A DNA stretch of 64,000 bases from Bradyrhizobium oligotrophicum S58. GTDB taxonomy: Bacteria > Pseudomonadota > Alphaproteobacteria > Rhizobiales > Xanthobacteraceae. The position numbers and the translations under genes are program-made. The notes below the pieces were generated by a model that saw nothing but the letters and a program-made list of their open reading frames with translations, was not told the origin of the DNA and did no database searches. Of the stretch, positions 51,926-62,102 are shown piece after piece. The stretch is from NCBI RefSeq assembly GCF_000344805.1, contig NC_020453.1, forward strand, positions 6,047,001 to 6,111,000, in the 5' to 3' direction. The first letter of the stretch is position 1. Every line of letters begins with the position of its first letter.

Positions 51926-52765
51926 TCAGCGCAGCCTGGCCGCGCGGCTCGCGATGTCGATGACGACGCTGCCGGTCTTGGCGTAATCCTTCGGCACCGA
52001 GCCCTCGCCCGCCGCCGGCTCGCGCATGTCCTCCGCATCCTTATTCGGCTTCGGAAAGCCTTTGCCACAGGCTGTCTCGATCGTCTCGCGGTCGGCATAG
52101 CTCACGCCCGCAACGACCGTTCCGGGGCTCGGCCCGACCGCGAGCTTCGACAGATCGAAATATTTCAGCTGCTCAGAGCAGCGGACGAAGTTGGTCAGAT
52201 AGGCGCTGGTCGTGTCTTCGGCCTGCAGCAGAACGTCGTAGGACAAATTGAAGGACCCGTCGCTGCCGCTGTCGAAGACGATGCGCGCCACGCTGCTCTC
52301 GATCACCCCCTGCCCCATCCACCCGGTCAGGCAGACGAGCACGTCCTGCGCGCCGACCCGCGCGCCGATCACGCATTCGCTCACGTCCACGCCTGGCTGG
52401 AAGCCGAGAAATTTGTAGGCGCGGCCAGCCTTCTCGAACACGGCGACGCCGCCGAAATTGGTGACGTGCGGCTCGCAGCCGCTGCCATAGCTCACCAGCA
52501 GCAGGGGATTGCCTGCGGCCAGGAACCGTCCCTGCTGCCGCCCCGGCTGCAGGGTGACGTCACAGCGGCCCTGCTCCGCGGGATAGGATCTGGCGTCCTT
52601 GCAGGTCGAACCGGCGATCGCCTTGGGCGCGCAGAACAGCGACAGCAGCGCGCGATCGGTGGTGGCGGTGCTGGCAGCGTCGGCCGGACCCGGAAGGGCA
52701 CTGCAGAGCAACAACGACACCAGCACCAAAAGACATTTCGTCATCGAATTCGCCTTGCGAGACAT
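51926..52765 (-). CDS. Secreted hypothetical protein
   Basis: A 279-residue exported protein. The signal peptide (TKCLLVLVSLLLCSALPGPA, cleavage near DAAS) is clear; the mature part is beta-rich with eight or so cysteines (for example FCAPKAIAGSTCKD, YGSGCEPH, VSECVIGA, VLVCLTGW, VRCSEQL), so disulfides are likely. Start set at 52765 (MSRKANSMTK); an ATG seven codons later is as plausible. No domain recognised. It is divergent from the enoyl-CoA hydratase gene. Confidence 0.72.
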   Translation of the reverse strand: MSRKANSMTKCLLVLVSLLLCSALPGPADAASTATTDRALLSLFCAPKAIAGSTCKDARSYPAEQGRCDVTLQPGRQQGRFLAAGNPLLLVSYGSGCEPHVTNFGGVAVFEKAGRAYKFLGFQPGVDVSECVIGARVGAQDVLVCLTGWMGQGVIESSVARIVFDSGSDGSFNLSYDVLLQAEDTTSAYLTNFVRCSEQLKYFDLSKLAVGPSPGTVVAGVSYADRETIETACGKGFPKPNKDAEDMREPAAGEGSVPKDYAKTGSVVIDIASRAARLR

Positions 52766-52981
52766 CACGCTTCGCGCCGGACGATATCCGATGCCAATGC
52801 TGTTGCAAATCCGCCCTAAACCACCGCGAGCATTGGCCTGCGACCACATGCGCGGCTACATCGCTCGGCAATGGCCGCTTCCGGCCTTGGCGCGACCTGC
52901 GGATGATGTAGGCTGCGATGAGCGATACGACTCGACGACAGCAGCGACATCGCCGCCACCGGCGCATACGATGAGGGGCCC

Positions 52982-53746
52982 ATGACCGACCATCTGATCG
53001 TCACCGACGAAAGCGAGACCCGGACGATCAAGCTCCGGCGGCCGGAGAAGAAGAACGCGATCACCCAGGCCATGTATCTCGGCATGAGCGATGCGATCGA
53101 CACGGCGCAGAACAATCCGCTGGTGCGATGCATCATCATCACCGGCGGCTCCGGCGTGTTCACCGCCGGCAACGACCTCGAGGATTTCCTGCATGCGGGC
53201 AGCGCCGGCGATGACGCCGTGCGCACCTCGGCCGCAACCAAATTCCTGTATTCGCTGGCCCACAACGTCAAGCCGATCATCGCCGCGGTCGACGGCGTCG
53301 CCATCGGCATCGGCACCACGATGCTGTTTCATTGCGACTATGTGCTGGCCTCGACGACCGCGACCTTCGCCACGCCCTTCATCCATCTCGGCCTGGTGCC
53401 GGAGGGCGCCTCGAGCCTGCTGATGCCGCGGACAATGGGCTATCAGCGGGCGTTCGCGATGCTGGTGATGGGCCGCACGATGACGGCGGCGGACGCGCAG
53501 ATCGCCGGCTTCGTCAACACGGTGGTGGCGCCGGGCCATACCGAGGTCGAGGCGCACAAGGTGGCGCGCGATATCTGCCGGCTGCCGGCCGAGGCGGTGG
53601 CGATCGGGCGCAAGCTGATCCGCACCGCGCCGGACGAATTGACCCGCCGCATCGACCAGGAGGCCTATCTGTTCGCCGAGCGCATGACCTCGGAAGAGGC
53701 TGTCAGCGCCTTCAAAGCGTTCCTGTCGCGCAAGAAGAAGAAATGA
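52982..53746 (+). CDS. Enoyl-CoA hydratase/isomerase family protein
   Basis: A 254-residue crotonase-fold enzyme that would hydrate or isomerise an enoyl-CoA. The oxyanion-hole motifs IITGGSGVFTAGNDLEDFL near residue 60 and DGVAIGIGTTMLFHCDYVLA near 105 are intact, and the glutamate of LVPEGASSLLMPR occupies the general-acid/base position. The ending KKKK is basic. The gene is followed after 30 bases by the sarcosine-oxidase-like gene, so both are probably co-transcribed, though no shared pathway is evident. Confidence 0.92.
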   Translation: MTDHLIVTDESETRTIKLRRPEKKNAITQAMYLGMSDAIDTAQNNPLVRCIIITGGSGVFTAGNDLEDFLHAGSAGDDAVRTSAATKFLYSLAHNVKPIIAAVDGVAIGIGTTMLFHCDYVLASTTATFATPFIHLGLVPEGASSLLMPRTMGYQRAFAMLVMGRTMTAADAQIAGFVNTVVAPGHTEVEAHKVARDICRLPAEAVAIGRKLIRTAPDELTRRIDQEAYLFAERMTSEEAVSAFKAFLSRKKKK

Positions 53747-53776
53747 GCGGAGCCGTCGCGAAGGTGCGGAGCCGGC

Positions 53777-54970
53777 ATGTCGCAGTTTGATGTGATCGTG
53801 ATCGGCTGCGGCGCGGTCGGCAGCGCCGCCGTGCTGCATCTCGCCAAGGCCGGGCGCCGCGTGCTCGGCATCGACCGCTTCCAGCCGCCACATAGATTCG
53901 GCTCGACCCATGGCGAGACCCGCATCACCCGTGCGGCGATCGGCGAAGGCGTCGACTACACGCCGCTGGCGCAGCGCTCGCACGCGATCTGGCGTGAGCT
54001 GGAGCGCGAGACCGGCGCGCGGCTGTTCGCGCAATGCGGCTGCCTGTTCATCCCGAGCCGGGATGGCGGCGAGGTGCATGGCGTCAGCAGCGCGCAGTTC
54101 TTCGCCAACATCGAGACCGCGGCGCGGCTGCACGGCGTCGACGGCGAGACCCTCTCATCGGAGCGGCTGCGCGCCGACTATCCGGCCTTCGCCACCACGG
54201 CGGGCGATCGCGCCTTCCTCGATCGCGAGGGCGGCTATCTCCTGGTCGAGGACTGCGTCCGCGCCGAGCTTGCGGTGGCCGCGCGCCATGGCGCTACGCT
54301 TCTGGCCGGCCGGCGGGTCACATCGTTCCGCCGCGCCGCGGACGGACTCACGGTGACCATGGACGACGGCACGACAGCGAGCGCGACGGCGCTGATCGTC
54401 ACCACAGGACCATGGATCACCGAGCTGATCGCGCCCCTGCGCCGCCGCGTCCACGTCACGCGCCAGGTGCTGTACTGGTTCGAACTCCTCTCGCATCCGG
54501 AGCGCTTCGGCCCCGATACGCCGGTGTTCATCTGGGACGTCACCGGCCGCGAGCGCGCCGCGTCCGACATCTACGGCTTTCCCTGGCTCGGCTCGCCGGA
54601 TAACGGCGTGAAGATCGCCAACGAGGTCATGACAGGCGCGGCCGATCCGGATCACGTCACCCGCGAGGTCACGGCGGAGGAAGTCGCCGCGACCTACGAG
54701 ACCTACGTCCACCCGTTCCTGCCGGATCTCGGCCCGCGCTGCCTGCGCAGCGAGGTCTGTCTCTACACCAATGCCAGCGGCGGCCGCTTCATCATCGATC
54801 GCGATCCCGGCGATGCCGACGTGATCTACGCCTCGGCCTGTTCCGGTCACGGCTTCAAGCATTCGCCGGCGGTCGGCGAAGCGCTGGCGGCGATGGCGCA
54901 GGGCGAGACGCCCCGCGTCGATCTCTCCGACTTCACGCTGGGCCGGCTGCCAGCAGCCGGCCCGGCATAG
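53777..54970 (+). CDS. Monomeric sarcosine oxidase / N-methyltryptophan oxidase family flavoprotein
   Basis: A 397-residue amine oxidase. The Rossmann motif VIVIGCGAVGSAAVLHLAKA is at the start, followed by DRFQPPHRFGSTHGETRITR as in SoxA/SolA. The conserved cysteine for covalent 8-alpha-S-cysteinyl-FAD is in YASACSGHGFKHSPAVGE. It would oxidatively demethylate an N-methyl amino acid, releasing formaldehyde and hydrogen peroxide. Convergent with the beta-lactamase gene, stop to stop separated by 11 bases. Confidence 0.92.
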   Translation: MSQFDVIVIGCGAVGSAAVLHLAKAGRRVLGIDRFQPPHRFGSTHGETRITRAAIGEGVDYTPLAQRSHAIWRELERETGARLFAQCGCLFIPSRDGGEVHGVSSAQFFANIETAARLHGVDGETLSSERLRADYPAFATTAGDRAFLDREGGYLLVEDCVRAELAVAARHGATLLAGRRVTSFRRAADGLTVTMDDGTTASATALIVTTGPWITELIAPLRRRVHVTRQVLYWFELLSHPERFGPDTPVFIWDVTGRERAASDIYGFPWLGSPDNGVKIANEVMTGAADPDHVTREVTAEEVAATYETYVHPFLPDLGPRCLRSEVCLYTNASGGRFIIDRDPGDADVIYASACSGHGFKHSPAVGEALAAMAQGETPRVDLSDFTLGRLPAAGPA

Positions 54971-54981
54971 CATGCGCGCAA

Positions 54982-55869
54982 CTACTTGCCGGACTGCAGC
55001 GCCGCGGTCTGCTTGGCCAGGCCCTCGTTGAACTGCGTCTCGAGCTTGTCGAGATAGGTGTTGAACTCGCCGGGGTTGACGAACGGGTTCGGCGCGCCCT
55101 CGGCGATCTTGGCCCGCTTGCCGGCCATGTCGTACATCTCCGGATGCGGCGCCAGCAGGATGTCGGGATGCGCCGTCTTGGCCCAGGCATAGGTCTTCCT
55201 GTAGTCGTCGACGATGCCCGGATAGGTCGGCCGGCCCACCAACTGGTTGAGGGCGACGGTGGCGCTGCAGAAGAAGATCAGGCTGCGGGTGGCGCCGCCA
55301 TCCTTCACGTCAGTGGTCCAGCTGGTGCAGCCCGGCGAGTGGCCGGGCGTCTCATGTGCCGTCAAGGTGACGCCGCCAAGCGTGACCGTGTCGCCCTCGT
55401 GCACGGCGCGATCGACCTTGACCGGCGGGAAGCCGAGATGGCGCTCCTCCTCGCGGCCCGGATAGAAGCCGCCTTCGAGCAGCGGCACGTCCTTGGCGCC
55501 CGCCACCATCTGGGCGCCGGTCTCCTGCTTGATCTGCGCGAGGCCGCCGGTGTGGTCGATATGGGCATGGGTGTTGAGGATGACCTTGATGTCGGCGACC
55601 TTGAAGCCGAGCTTGCCGATGCTGGCCTCGATCTGCGCGGTCGATTCCGGCATCACGGTGTCGATCAGGATATGGCCCTGCGGCGTCGTGATGAGGTAGG
55701 AGGCGAGCCCGTTGGTGCCGACATAATAGATGTTGTCGATCACCTTGAACGGCTCGGTCGGCGTATTCCACGCCGCGATCATCTGCTTCATCAGGTCCGG
55801 CAGCGATTGCGCCGCAGCGGAGCCGGCGGCGAGCGACAACGTCGCGGCGAGCAGCAGCATTCTTTTCAT
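54982..55869 (-). CDS. Subclass B3 metallo-beta-lactamase, BJP-1-like
   Basis: A 295-residue exported enzyme, close to BJP-1 of Bradyrhizobium (294 residues) by my recollection of that sequence. The signal peptide ends at AAAQ near residue 21. Zinc ligands: NTHAHIDHTGG (HxHxDH), the later histidine in ETPGHSPGCTSW, and PHPEMY. Also matching are FKVIDNIYYVGTNG and FFCSATVALNQLVG. It would hydrolyse beta-lactams, including carbapenems if like BJP-1. ATG at 55869 with GGGAGG eight bases upstream; the frame stays open far upstream but that part antisense-overlaps the nuclease gene region. It is divergent from the 5'-nucleotidase with 111 bases between. Confidence 0.93.
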   Translation of the reverse strand: MKRMLLLAATLSLAAGSAAAQSLPDLMKQMIAAWNTPTEPFKVIDNIYYVGTNGLASYLITTPQGHILIDTVMPESTAQIEASIGKLGFKVADIKVILNTHAHIDHTGGLAQIKQETGAQMVAGAKDVPLLEGGFYPGREEERHLGFPPVKVDRAVHEGDTVTLGGVTLTAHETPGHSPGCTSWTTDVKDGGATRSLIFFCSATVALNQLVGRPTYPGIVDDYRKTYAWAKTAHPDILLAPHPEMYDMAGKRAKIAEGAPNPFVNPGEFNTYLDKLETQFNEGLAKQTAALQSGK

Positions 55870-55980
55870 CAGGGCCTCCCGATTCCCGGTATTGTTGTTA
55901 TGAAGTGATCTTATGTCATCGCGACGATGGCGAGGCAATCGGGCTTCGTCTCGCCGCCCTGCATCAAACGTGACCCTGCC

Positions 55981-57657
55981 ATGAGCCGCCTCAGCCGCAT
56001 CGCCGTCGCCTGTCTTTTCGCCGGTCTCACGGCAGTGTGTCTCGCCGCCCTGCCCGTTCACGCCGAGGACGAGCCGGTGTCGTTGCGCATCCTCGCCATC
56101 AACGACTTCCACGGCAATCTGAAACCGCCGGCATCGGGCATCCGCGTCACCGATCCCGCCGATCCGACCAAGAGCACCGTGGTCCCTGCCGGCGGCGCCG
56201 CGCAGATGGCAAGCCTGGTCAAGCTGCTCGCCGACGGCCAGCCCAACACGATCTTCGTCGCCGCCGGCGACCTGATCGGCGCCAGCCCATTCCTGTCGGC
56301 GATGTTCCACGACGAGCCGACCATCGAATCGATGTCGCAGATGGGGCTCGCATTGTCGGCGGTCGGCAATCACGAGTTCGACGAGGGCAAGGAGGAGCTG
56401 CTGCGGATGCAGAACGGCGGCTGCCATCCGACCGATGGCTGCCGCGGCCCGCAACCTTTCACCGGCGCCACCTTCCACTATCTCGCCGCCTCGACCTTCC
56501 TCGCCGGCACCGACAAGACGGTGTTTCCGTCCTACGAAATCCGCACCTTCGAGGACATCCCGGTCGCCTTCATCGGGCTGACGTTGAAGGGGACCGCGGG
56601 CATCATCTCGCCGGCGAGCGCGGCCGGGCTCGACTTCCGCAACGAGGCCGAGAGCGTCAACGCGCTGATCCCGGAGCTTAAGGCCAAGGGCGTGCAGGCA
56701 ATCGTCGTGTTGATCCACGAGGGCGGCTGGCCGTCCGGTGGCATGAACGAATGCCCCGGCCTCTCAGGCCCGATCGTCGACATCGTCAAGGATCTCGACA
56801 GCGCGGTCGACATCGTGATCTCCGGCCACACCCATCAGGCCTATGTTTGCACCATCGACAAGCGGCTCGTCACCTCCGGCGACAAGTTCGGCACGCTGGT
56901 GACCGCGATCGACGTCAAGCTCGACCGCTCGACGCGCGACGTGATCAGCGCCACCGCGACCAACATCGTGGTCGACGCCACACTGCCGAAGGACCCGGCG
57001 CAGACCGCGCTGATCGACGCGTATGAGAAGCTCGCCGCGCCGATCGCCAACCAGCCCGCCGGCACCATCACGCAGGTGTTGTCGCGCATGCCCAACATGT
57101 CCGGCGAGAGCGTGCTCGGCGACGTCATCGGCGATGCCCAGCTCGCAGCCACGTCAGCCGCCGCCAAGGGCGGCGCGGTGATCGCGCTGACCAATCCCGG
57201 CGGCATCCGCACCGATCTCGCCCGTCGCGATGACGGCGCCGTCACCTACGCCGACGTGTTCGCGAGCCAGCCGTTCCGCAACCAGCTGGTGACCGTGACC
57301 TTGACGGGCGCCGAGATCAAGGCGGCGCTGGAGCAGCAATGGCTCGATCCGGCGCGGCCACGCATCCTGCAGGTCTCCGATGGCTTCGCCTATGCCTTCG
57401 ATGCGAAACAGCCCGCCGGCGCACGCATCGATCCCGTGACCATGACGCTGAACGGCAAGACGATCGATCCGGCCGCGTCCTATCGCGTGACCATCAACAA
57501 CTATCTCGCGCTCGGCGGCGACGGCTTCACCGCGTTCAAGACCGGCCGCGATCCCATCGTCGGTCCCTATGACGACGAAGCGCTGTTTGCATATCTGAAG
57601 TCCAACAGCCCGCTGGCCCCGCCGCCGCGCGGCCGCATCCTCAACAAGGCGCCATGA
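55981..57657 (+). CDS. Periplasmic bifunctional 5'-nucleotidase / 2',3'-cyclic phosphodiesterase
   Basis: A 558-residue exported metallophosphoesterase. Signal peptide (RIAVACLFAGLTAVCLAALP, then VHAED). The N-terminal metal domain has LAINDFHGNLKPP, SAVGNHEFDEGKEELL and VISGHTHQAYVC; the C-terminal substrate domain has LTNPGGIRTDLAR and the nucleotide-stacking region NNYLALGGDGFTAFKTGRDP. It would release phosphate and nucleosides from nucleotides in the periplasm. The start at 55981 is the codon that gives a normal signal peptide. Confidence 0.93.
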   Translation: MSRLSRIAVACLFAGLTAVCLAALPVHAEDEPVSLRILAINDFHGNLKPPASGIRVTDPADPTKSTVVPAGGAAQMASLVKLLADGQPNTIFVAAGDLIGASPFLSAMFHDEPTIESMSQMGLALSAVGNHEFDEGKEELLRMQNGGCHPTDGCRGPQPFTGATFHYLAASTFLAGTDKTVFPSYEIRTFEDIPVAFIGLTLKGTAGIISPASAAGLDFRNEAESVNALIPELKAKGVQAIVVLIHEGGWPSGGMNECPGLSGPIVDIVKDLDSAVDIVISGHTHQAYVCTIDKRLVTSGDKFGTLVTAIDVKLDRSTRDVISATATNIVVDATLPKDPAQTALIDAYEKLAAPIANQPAGTITQVLSRMPNMSGESVLGDVIGDAQLAATSAAAKGGAVIALTNPGGIRTDLARRDDGAVTYADVFASQPFRNQLVTVTLTGAEIKAALEQQWLDPARPRILQVSDGFAYAFDAKQPAGARIDPVTMTLNGKTIDPAASYRVTINNYLALGGDGFTAFKTGRDPIVGPYDDEALFAYLKSNSPLAPPPRGRILNKAP

Positions 57658-57766
57658 GACCCCGGAATGGCCGGGAAACCGGTCATATCCCGGTCAGGGC
57701 TCTTTCCGAGGCTGCGTTCAGCGCATAGATTGGGCACTCCCGTAACGCGCGAGTGGCAGAGCCCTG

Positions 57767-58696
57767 ATGTCGACGCTGTATCTCTCTCATGAAGCCTGCC
57801 TCGATCACGCCACGCCCTCGGGACACCCCGAGCGCGCCGATCGCTTGCGCGCCGTCGAGGAAGCACTGACCGAGGAACGCTTCGTTCTGCTCGACCGCGA
57901 CGAGGCTCCCGAGGCCGACATCGAGCTGGCCCTGCTCTGCCACAACGAGCACTACGTCACCGAATTGCGCCAGATGGCTCCGACCTCGGGCATCATCTAT
58001 CTCGACGGCGACACCTCGATGTCGCCCGGCACCTGGGAAGCCGTGATGCGCGGCGTCGGCGGCGCCGTGGCCGCGACCGAGTCCGTCATGTCCGGGCGGC
58101 ACAAGAACGCCTTCGTCGCCGTGCGCCCGCCCGGTCACCATGCCGAGATCGCGAAGCCGATGGGCTTCTGCTTCTTCGACAACGTCGCGATCGCGGCCCG
58201 CTATGCCCAGCGCACCTTCGGCATCGAGCGCGCCGCCATCGTCGATTTCGACGTCCACCACGGCAACGGCACCCAGGACATCTTCTGGGCCGACAAGAGC
58301 GTGATGTACTGCTCGACCCACCAGATGCCGCTGTTTCCGGGCACCGGCGCCCGCGGCGAGCGCGGCGAGCACGACACCATCGTCAATGCGCCGCTGGCCT
58401 CCGAGGACGGCAGCCTGGAGTTCCGCTCGGCGTTCGAGAACCTCATCCTGCCGCAGCTGACCAAGTTCAGCCCCGAGCTCGTGATCATCTCGGCCGGCTT
58501 CGACGCCCATTATCGCGATCCGCTGGCGTCGCTGAACCTGCGCGCGGAAGATTTCGGCTGGGTGACCCGGAAGCTGATGGATCTCGCCGACAAAACCGCT
58601 GGCGGCCGCGTTGTCTCCGTGCTGGAAGGCGGCTATGACCTTCAAGGACTTAAAGAATCCGTATCGGCCCATGTTGCGGCGCTGACCGGGGCGTGA
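57767..58696 (+). CDS. Histone-deacetylase-family (HDAC/acetylpolyamine amidohydrolase-like) deacetylase
   Basis: A 309-residue zinc deacetylase. Catalytic and zinc residues are in VRPPGHHAEIAKPMGFCFFD (the paired histidines), IVDFDVHHGNGTQDIF (zinc aspartate and histidine) and ISAGFDAHYRDPLASLNL (zinc aspartate). It removes acetyl groups from small amines, lysine-containing proteins or other acetylated compounds; bacterial members vary in substrate. It is followed 102 bases later by xseB, an arrangement found in many Rhizobiales. Confidence 0.92.
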   Translation: MSTLYLSHEACLDHATPSGHPERADRLRAVEEALTEERFVLLDRDEAPEADIELALLCHNEHYVTELRQMAPTSGIIYLDGDTSMSPGTWEAVMRGVGGAVAATESVMSGRHKNAFVAVRPPGHHAEIAKPMGFCFFDNVAIAARYAQRTFGIERAAIVDFDVHHGNGTQDIFWADKSVMYCSTHQMPLFPGTGARGERGEHDTIVNAPLASEDGSLEFRSAFENLILPQLTKFSPELVIISAGFDAHYRDPLASLNLRAEDFGWVTRKLMDLADKTAGGRVVSVLEGGYDLQGLKESVSAHVAALTGA

Positions 58697-58797
58697 TCCC
58701 CAGGTTCCGGCCGATGCGACCCCGGCAGGGCCTGACAGGGCCGTGAGCGGGGTGTAAAAGCACGGCCCCGGAGTTCAGTGATCTGCAGGGAACCCGC

Positions 58798-59049
58798 ATG
58801 GCGGACAACACCGTAACCGACGTCAAGAAGCTGTCGTTCGAGCGCGCGATCGAGGAGCTGGAATCGATCGTGAAGCGGCTTGAGGACGGCAAGGTGCCGC
58901 TCGAGGAGTCGGTGGCGATCTATGAACGCGGCGAGGCGCTGAAGCGGCGCTGCGAGGAGCTGCTGCGCCAGGCCGAAGCCCGGGTCGAGAAGATCACCAC
59001 CGACGCCAGCGGCCGCGCGACCGGGACCGCGCCGCTCGACGTGCAATAG
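58798..59049 (+). CDS. xseB: Exodeoxyribonuclease VII small subunit
   Basis: An 83-residue subunit. The family pattern is unmistakable: LSFERAIEELESIVKRLEDG, then VPLEESVAIYERGEALKRRC and EELLRQAEARVEKI. It binds XseA and is needed for hydrolysis of single-stranded DNA. The large subunit is not in the window. The neighbouring dxs is usual in alphaproteobacteria, but here more than 1 kb separates them. Confidence 0.96.
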   Translation: MADNTVTDVKKLSFERAIEELESIVKRLEDGKVPLEESVAIYERGEALKRRCEELLRQAEARVEKITTDASGRATGTAPLDVQ

Positions 59050-60144
59050 CCAAGGCTGCCTGCGAACCCGCCTAGCAGGACCCTCGGCCACGCCGGACTC
59101 CTGGTTCGAGAGCCGCCAGATGGCGCGCTTCATTGCGAGGACCCGGGCCCACCCCTGCTCTCCGGCACACAGCCGAAGTTTATTTTCAAACCTGTTGCGC
59201 GGATGGACCGCGGGATAAGACCGCCTGCCAACCATGCAAGCCAGCCGAAATTCGGTGCATTGCCCCCCTTTGAGTCAACGACCAGGCTGCTCGGGTGCCC
59301 CGAAGAGGATTTCGACCCGATACAATCGGGTGTTTGCGGTCTCGGCGGTGAGGTCCGTTAACCTCGTTGCTTGAAGCCCCCCGGGGATCGAATATCCCGT
59401 GCGCGTCCGGGAACCACCGAGGTCGCCAATGCGCTGCCAGGGCTTCGTGCCGATCTGCTTCGGTGAGATCATTCGGCCCGAGCATTACAGCACGTTCCGC
59501 CGGTAGGCCTTCATCGCCCGCTCTCAGCACGTCATGGCCAACCAGCGGCCGCACGCCTATGACTTCTTCATGATCGTCTGCGGAGGCATCCCCTCACGCG
59601 AACGCATGGCTCATCCCGCGCCCGCGTGTGCAATCGCCCGCGGATCGGATCTTGCGCCGCGGCAGAAAGCCTCGAAGGAGCTGGAGTTTCCGGGTCTTTC
59701 CGGGGGTACGGCTGCCGATGAATTGAGCACCGGGAAGGAACCGCAGGCCCGCCTCGAAGGTTAAGCCTGATGGCCGAGCCCCCGTTTGCGGGGCTTGCCA
59801 TCTCGCGCCGGGTTGGCTTTAAGACGCGCTTTGGTGTAGAGCTTCTTGGAACTGTGGGCTTTTGGGGGCGTCCAATCCCTTCCCAAGCCTGGAACTAAAC
59901 GCCTGCAACGGCAAGCGAAACTGACTTGGCTGAACGAATTGGCGACCGTTCGCGACAAACGAGGACGACAAGGCCGCCAAGAGTGACTTACATCACATAG
60001 ATCGATCCGAAACCCGGCTAAGTTCTGGTCTGCGGCTTCGATCCGCGCGGATGTGCCCTTCAAGGTATCGGGTTTCGCCGCACGTTACGATGAACCTCTC
60101 TGACGTCGGCCCTTGAAACCGACCTGCAAAATTGGAATGTCACC
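59050..60144. other. Long intergenic space between xseB and dxs, no supported gene
   Basis: About 1.1 kb. Many short open frames on both strands, none with a ribosome site plus a plausible product. The part 59380-59560 has coding-like composition but mixed frames, so it may be decayed. A short GC hairpin lies at 59778-59798 (AGCCCC with GGGGCT). The 100 bases before dxs must hold its promoter. In related genomes the two genes are usually much closer, so this is probably inserted or degraded DNA. Confidence 0.45.
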
Positions 60145-62070
60145 GTGACCACATTTAGTAAGACGCCGCTTCTCGACACCATCAAGACTCCGGAAGATCT
60201 GCGCCGGCTGAAGGTCGAGCAGGTCCGGCAGGTCGCCGACGAACTGCGCCAGGAGACCATCGACGCGGTCTCGGTGACCGGCGGCCACTTTGGCGCGGGT
60301 CTCGGCGTGGTCGAGCTGACCACCGCGATCCACTACGTGTTCGACACGCCCCGCGATCGCCTGATCTGGGACGTCGGCCACCAGGCCTATCCGCACAAGA
60401 TCCTGACCGGTCGCCGCGACCGCATCCGGACACTCCGCACCGGCGGCGGCCTCTCCGGCTTCACCAAGCGCACCGAGAGCGACTACGATCCGTTTGGCGC
60501 CGCGCACTCCTCCACCTCGATTTCCGCCGGCCTCGGCATGGCCGTCGCCCGTGACCTCGCGGGCGGCAAGAACAACGTGATCGCAGTGATCGGCGACGGC
60601 GCGATGTCCGCCGGCATGGCGTACGAGGCCATGAACAATGCCGGCGCGATGAACTCCCGCCTGATCGTGATCCTCAACGACAACGACATGTCGATCGCCC
60701 CGCCGGTCGGCGCGATGTCGGCCTATCTGTCGCGTCTGTACTCCGGCAAGACCTACCGCACCCTGCGCGATGCCGCGAAGCAGCTCGGCCAGCATCTGCC
60801 GAAGGTGATCGCCAACCGCGCCAGCCGCGTCGAGGAATATTCGCGCGGCTTCATGATGGACGGCGGCACGCTGTTCGAGGAGCTCGGCTTCTATTATGTC
60901 GGCCCGATCGACGGCCATAACCTCGACCATCTGCTCCCGGTGCTGAAGAACGTGCGCGACATGGAGACCGGCCCGATCCTGGTCCACGTCGTGACCCAGA
61001 AGGGAAAGGGCTACTCGCCGGCGGAAGCCGCGGCCGACAAATATCACGCCGTGGCCAAGTTCGACATCGCCACCGGCACCCAGGCCAAGGCCAAGCCGAA
61101 CGCGCCCGCCTATCAGAACGTGTTCGGCCAGAGCCTGGTCAAGGAAGCCGAGAAGGACGACAAGATCGTTGGCATCACCGCCGCGATGCCGTCCGGCACC
61201 GGCATCGACATCTTCGCCAAGGCGTTCCCGAAGCGCACCTTCGACGTCGGCATCGCCGAGCAGCATGCGGTGACCTTCGCCGCCGGTCTTGCCAGCGAAG
61301 GCTACAAGCCGTTCTGCGCGATCTACTCGACCTTCCTGCAGCGCGGCTACGACCAGATCGTGCATGACGTCGCGATCCAGAGCCTGCCGGTGCGCTTCGC
61401 GATCGACCGCGCCGGCCTGGTCGGTGCCGACGGCGCCACCCACGCCGGCTCGTTCGACAACGCCTATCTCGGCTGCCTGCCGAACATGGTGATCATGGCG
61501 GCGTCCGACGAGGCCGAGCTGGTGCACATGGTGGCGACCCAGGTCGCGATCAACGACAAGCCGAGCGCGGTGCGCTATCCGCGCGGCGAAGGCCGCGGCG
61601 TCGAGATGCCGGAATTCGGCGTCGCCTTGCCGATCGGCAAGGGCCGCATGATCCGCCAGGGCAAGCAGGTCGCGTTGCTCTCGTTCGGCACCCGTCTTGC
61701 CGAGTGCGAGAAGGCGGCCGACGAGCTCGCCGCGCACGGCCTGTCCGCCTCGATCGCCGATGCGCGCTTCATGAAGCCGCTCGACGAGGAGCTGGTGATG
61801 AAGCTTGCCCGCGAGCACGACATCCTGATCACGATCGAGGAAGGCTCGATCGGCGGCTTCGGCTCCCATGTCATGCAGTACCTCGCCGACCAGGGCATGC
61901 TCGACGGCGGCCTGAAGATGCGCTCGATGGTGCTGCCGGACGAGTTCCAGGATCACGATACGCCGGCGGCGATGTACGCGCGCGCCGGGCTCGACGCCAA
62001 GGGCATCGTCCGCAAGGTGTTCGAGGCGCTCGGCAAGGACTACAAGGCTGAGGTGGTCAAGCTCGCCTGA
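60145..62070 (+). CDS. dxs: 1-deoxy-D-xylulose-5-phosphate synthase
   Basis: A 641-residue thiamine-diphosphate enzyme making 1-deoxyxylulose 5-phosphate from pyruvate and glyceraldehyde 3-phosphate, the first step of the non-mevalonate isoprenoid pathway. TPP and metal motif: [20 protein letters not shown] with the later [12 protein letters not shown]. Other signatures: [16 protein letters not shown], the catalytic glutamate in [17 protein letters not shown], and [14 protein letters not shown]. The start is a GTG at 60145; no ATG nearby fits. It feeds carotenoids, hopanoids and quinones in this type of organism. Confidence 0.97.
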   Translation: MTTFSKTPLLDTIKTPEDLRRLKVEQVRQVADELRQETIDAVSVTGGHFGAGLGVVELTTAIHYVFDTPRDRLIWDVGHQAYPHKILTGRRDRIRTLRTGGGLSGFTKRTESDYDPFGAAHSSTSISAGLGMAVARDLAGGKNNVIAVIGDGAMSAGMAYEAMNNAGAMNSRLIVILNDNDMSIAPPVGAMSAYLSRLYSGKTYRTLRDAAKQLGQHLPKVIANRASRVEEYSRGFMMDGGTLFEELGFYYVGPIDGHNLDHLLPVLKNVRDMETGPILVHVVTQKGKGYSPAEAAADKYHAVAKFDIATGTQAKAKPNAPAYQNVFGQSLVKEAEKDDKIVGITAAMPSGTGIDIFAKAFPKRTFDVGIAEQHAVTFAAGLASEGYKPFCAIYSTFLQRGYDQIVHDVAIQSLPVRFAIDRAGLVGADGATHAGSFDNAYLGCLPNMVIMAASDEAELVHMVATQVAINDKPSAVRYPRGEGRGVEMPEFGVALPIGKGRMIRQGKQVALLSFGTRLAECEKAADELAAHGLSASIADARFMKPLDEELVMKLAREHDILITIEEGSIGGFGSHVMQYLADQGMLDGGLKMRSMVLPDEFQDHDTPAAMYARAGLDAKGIVRKVFEALGKDYKAEVVKLA

Positions 62071-62102
62071 GGCGGGCCTGGCCAGGCCGTCACCGGTGAA
62101 CC

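Noticed and set aside
59360..59430. A tRNA-like stretch with GGGGATCGAATATCCC
   Set aside because: No acceptor stem or anticodon arm can be folded around it; probably chance resemblance to a T arm.
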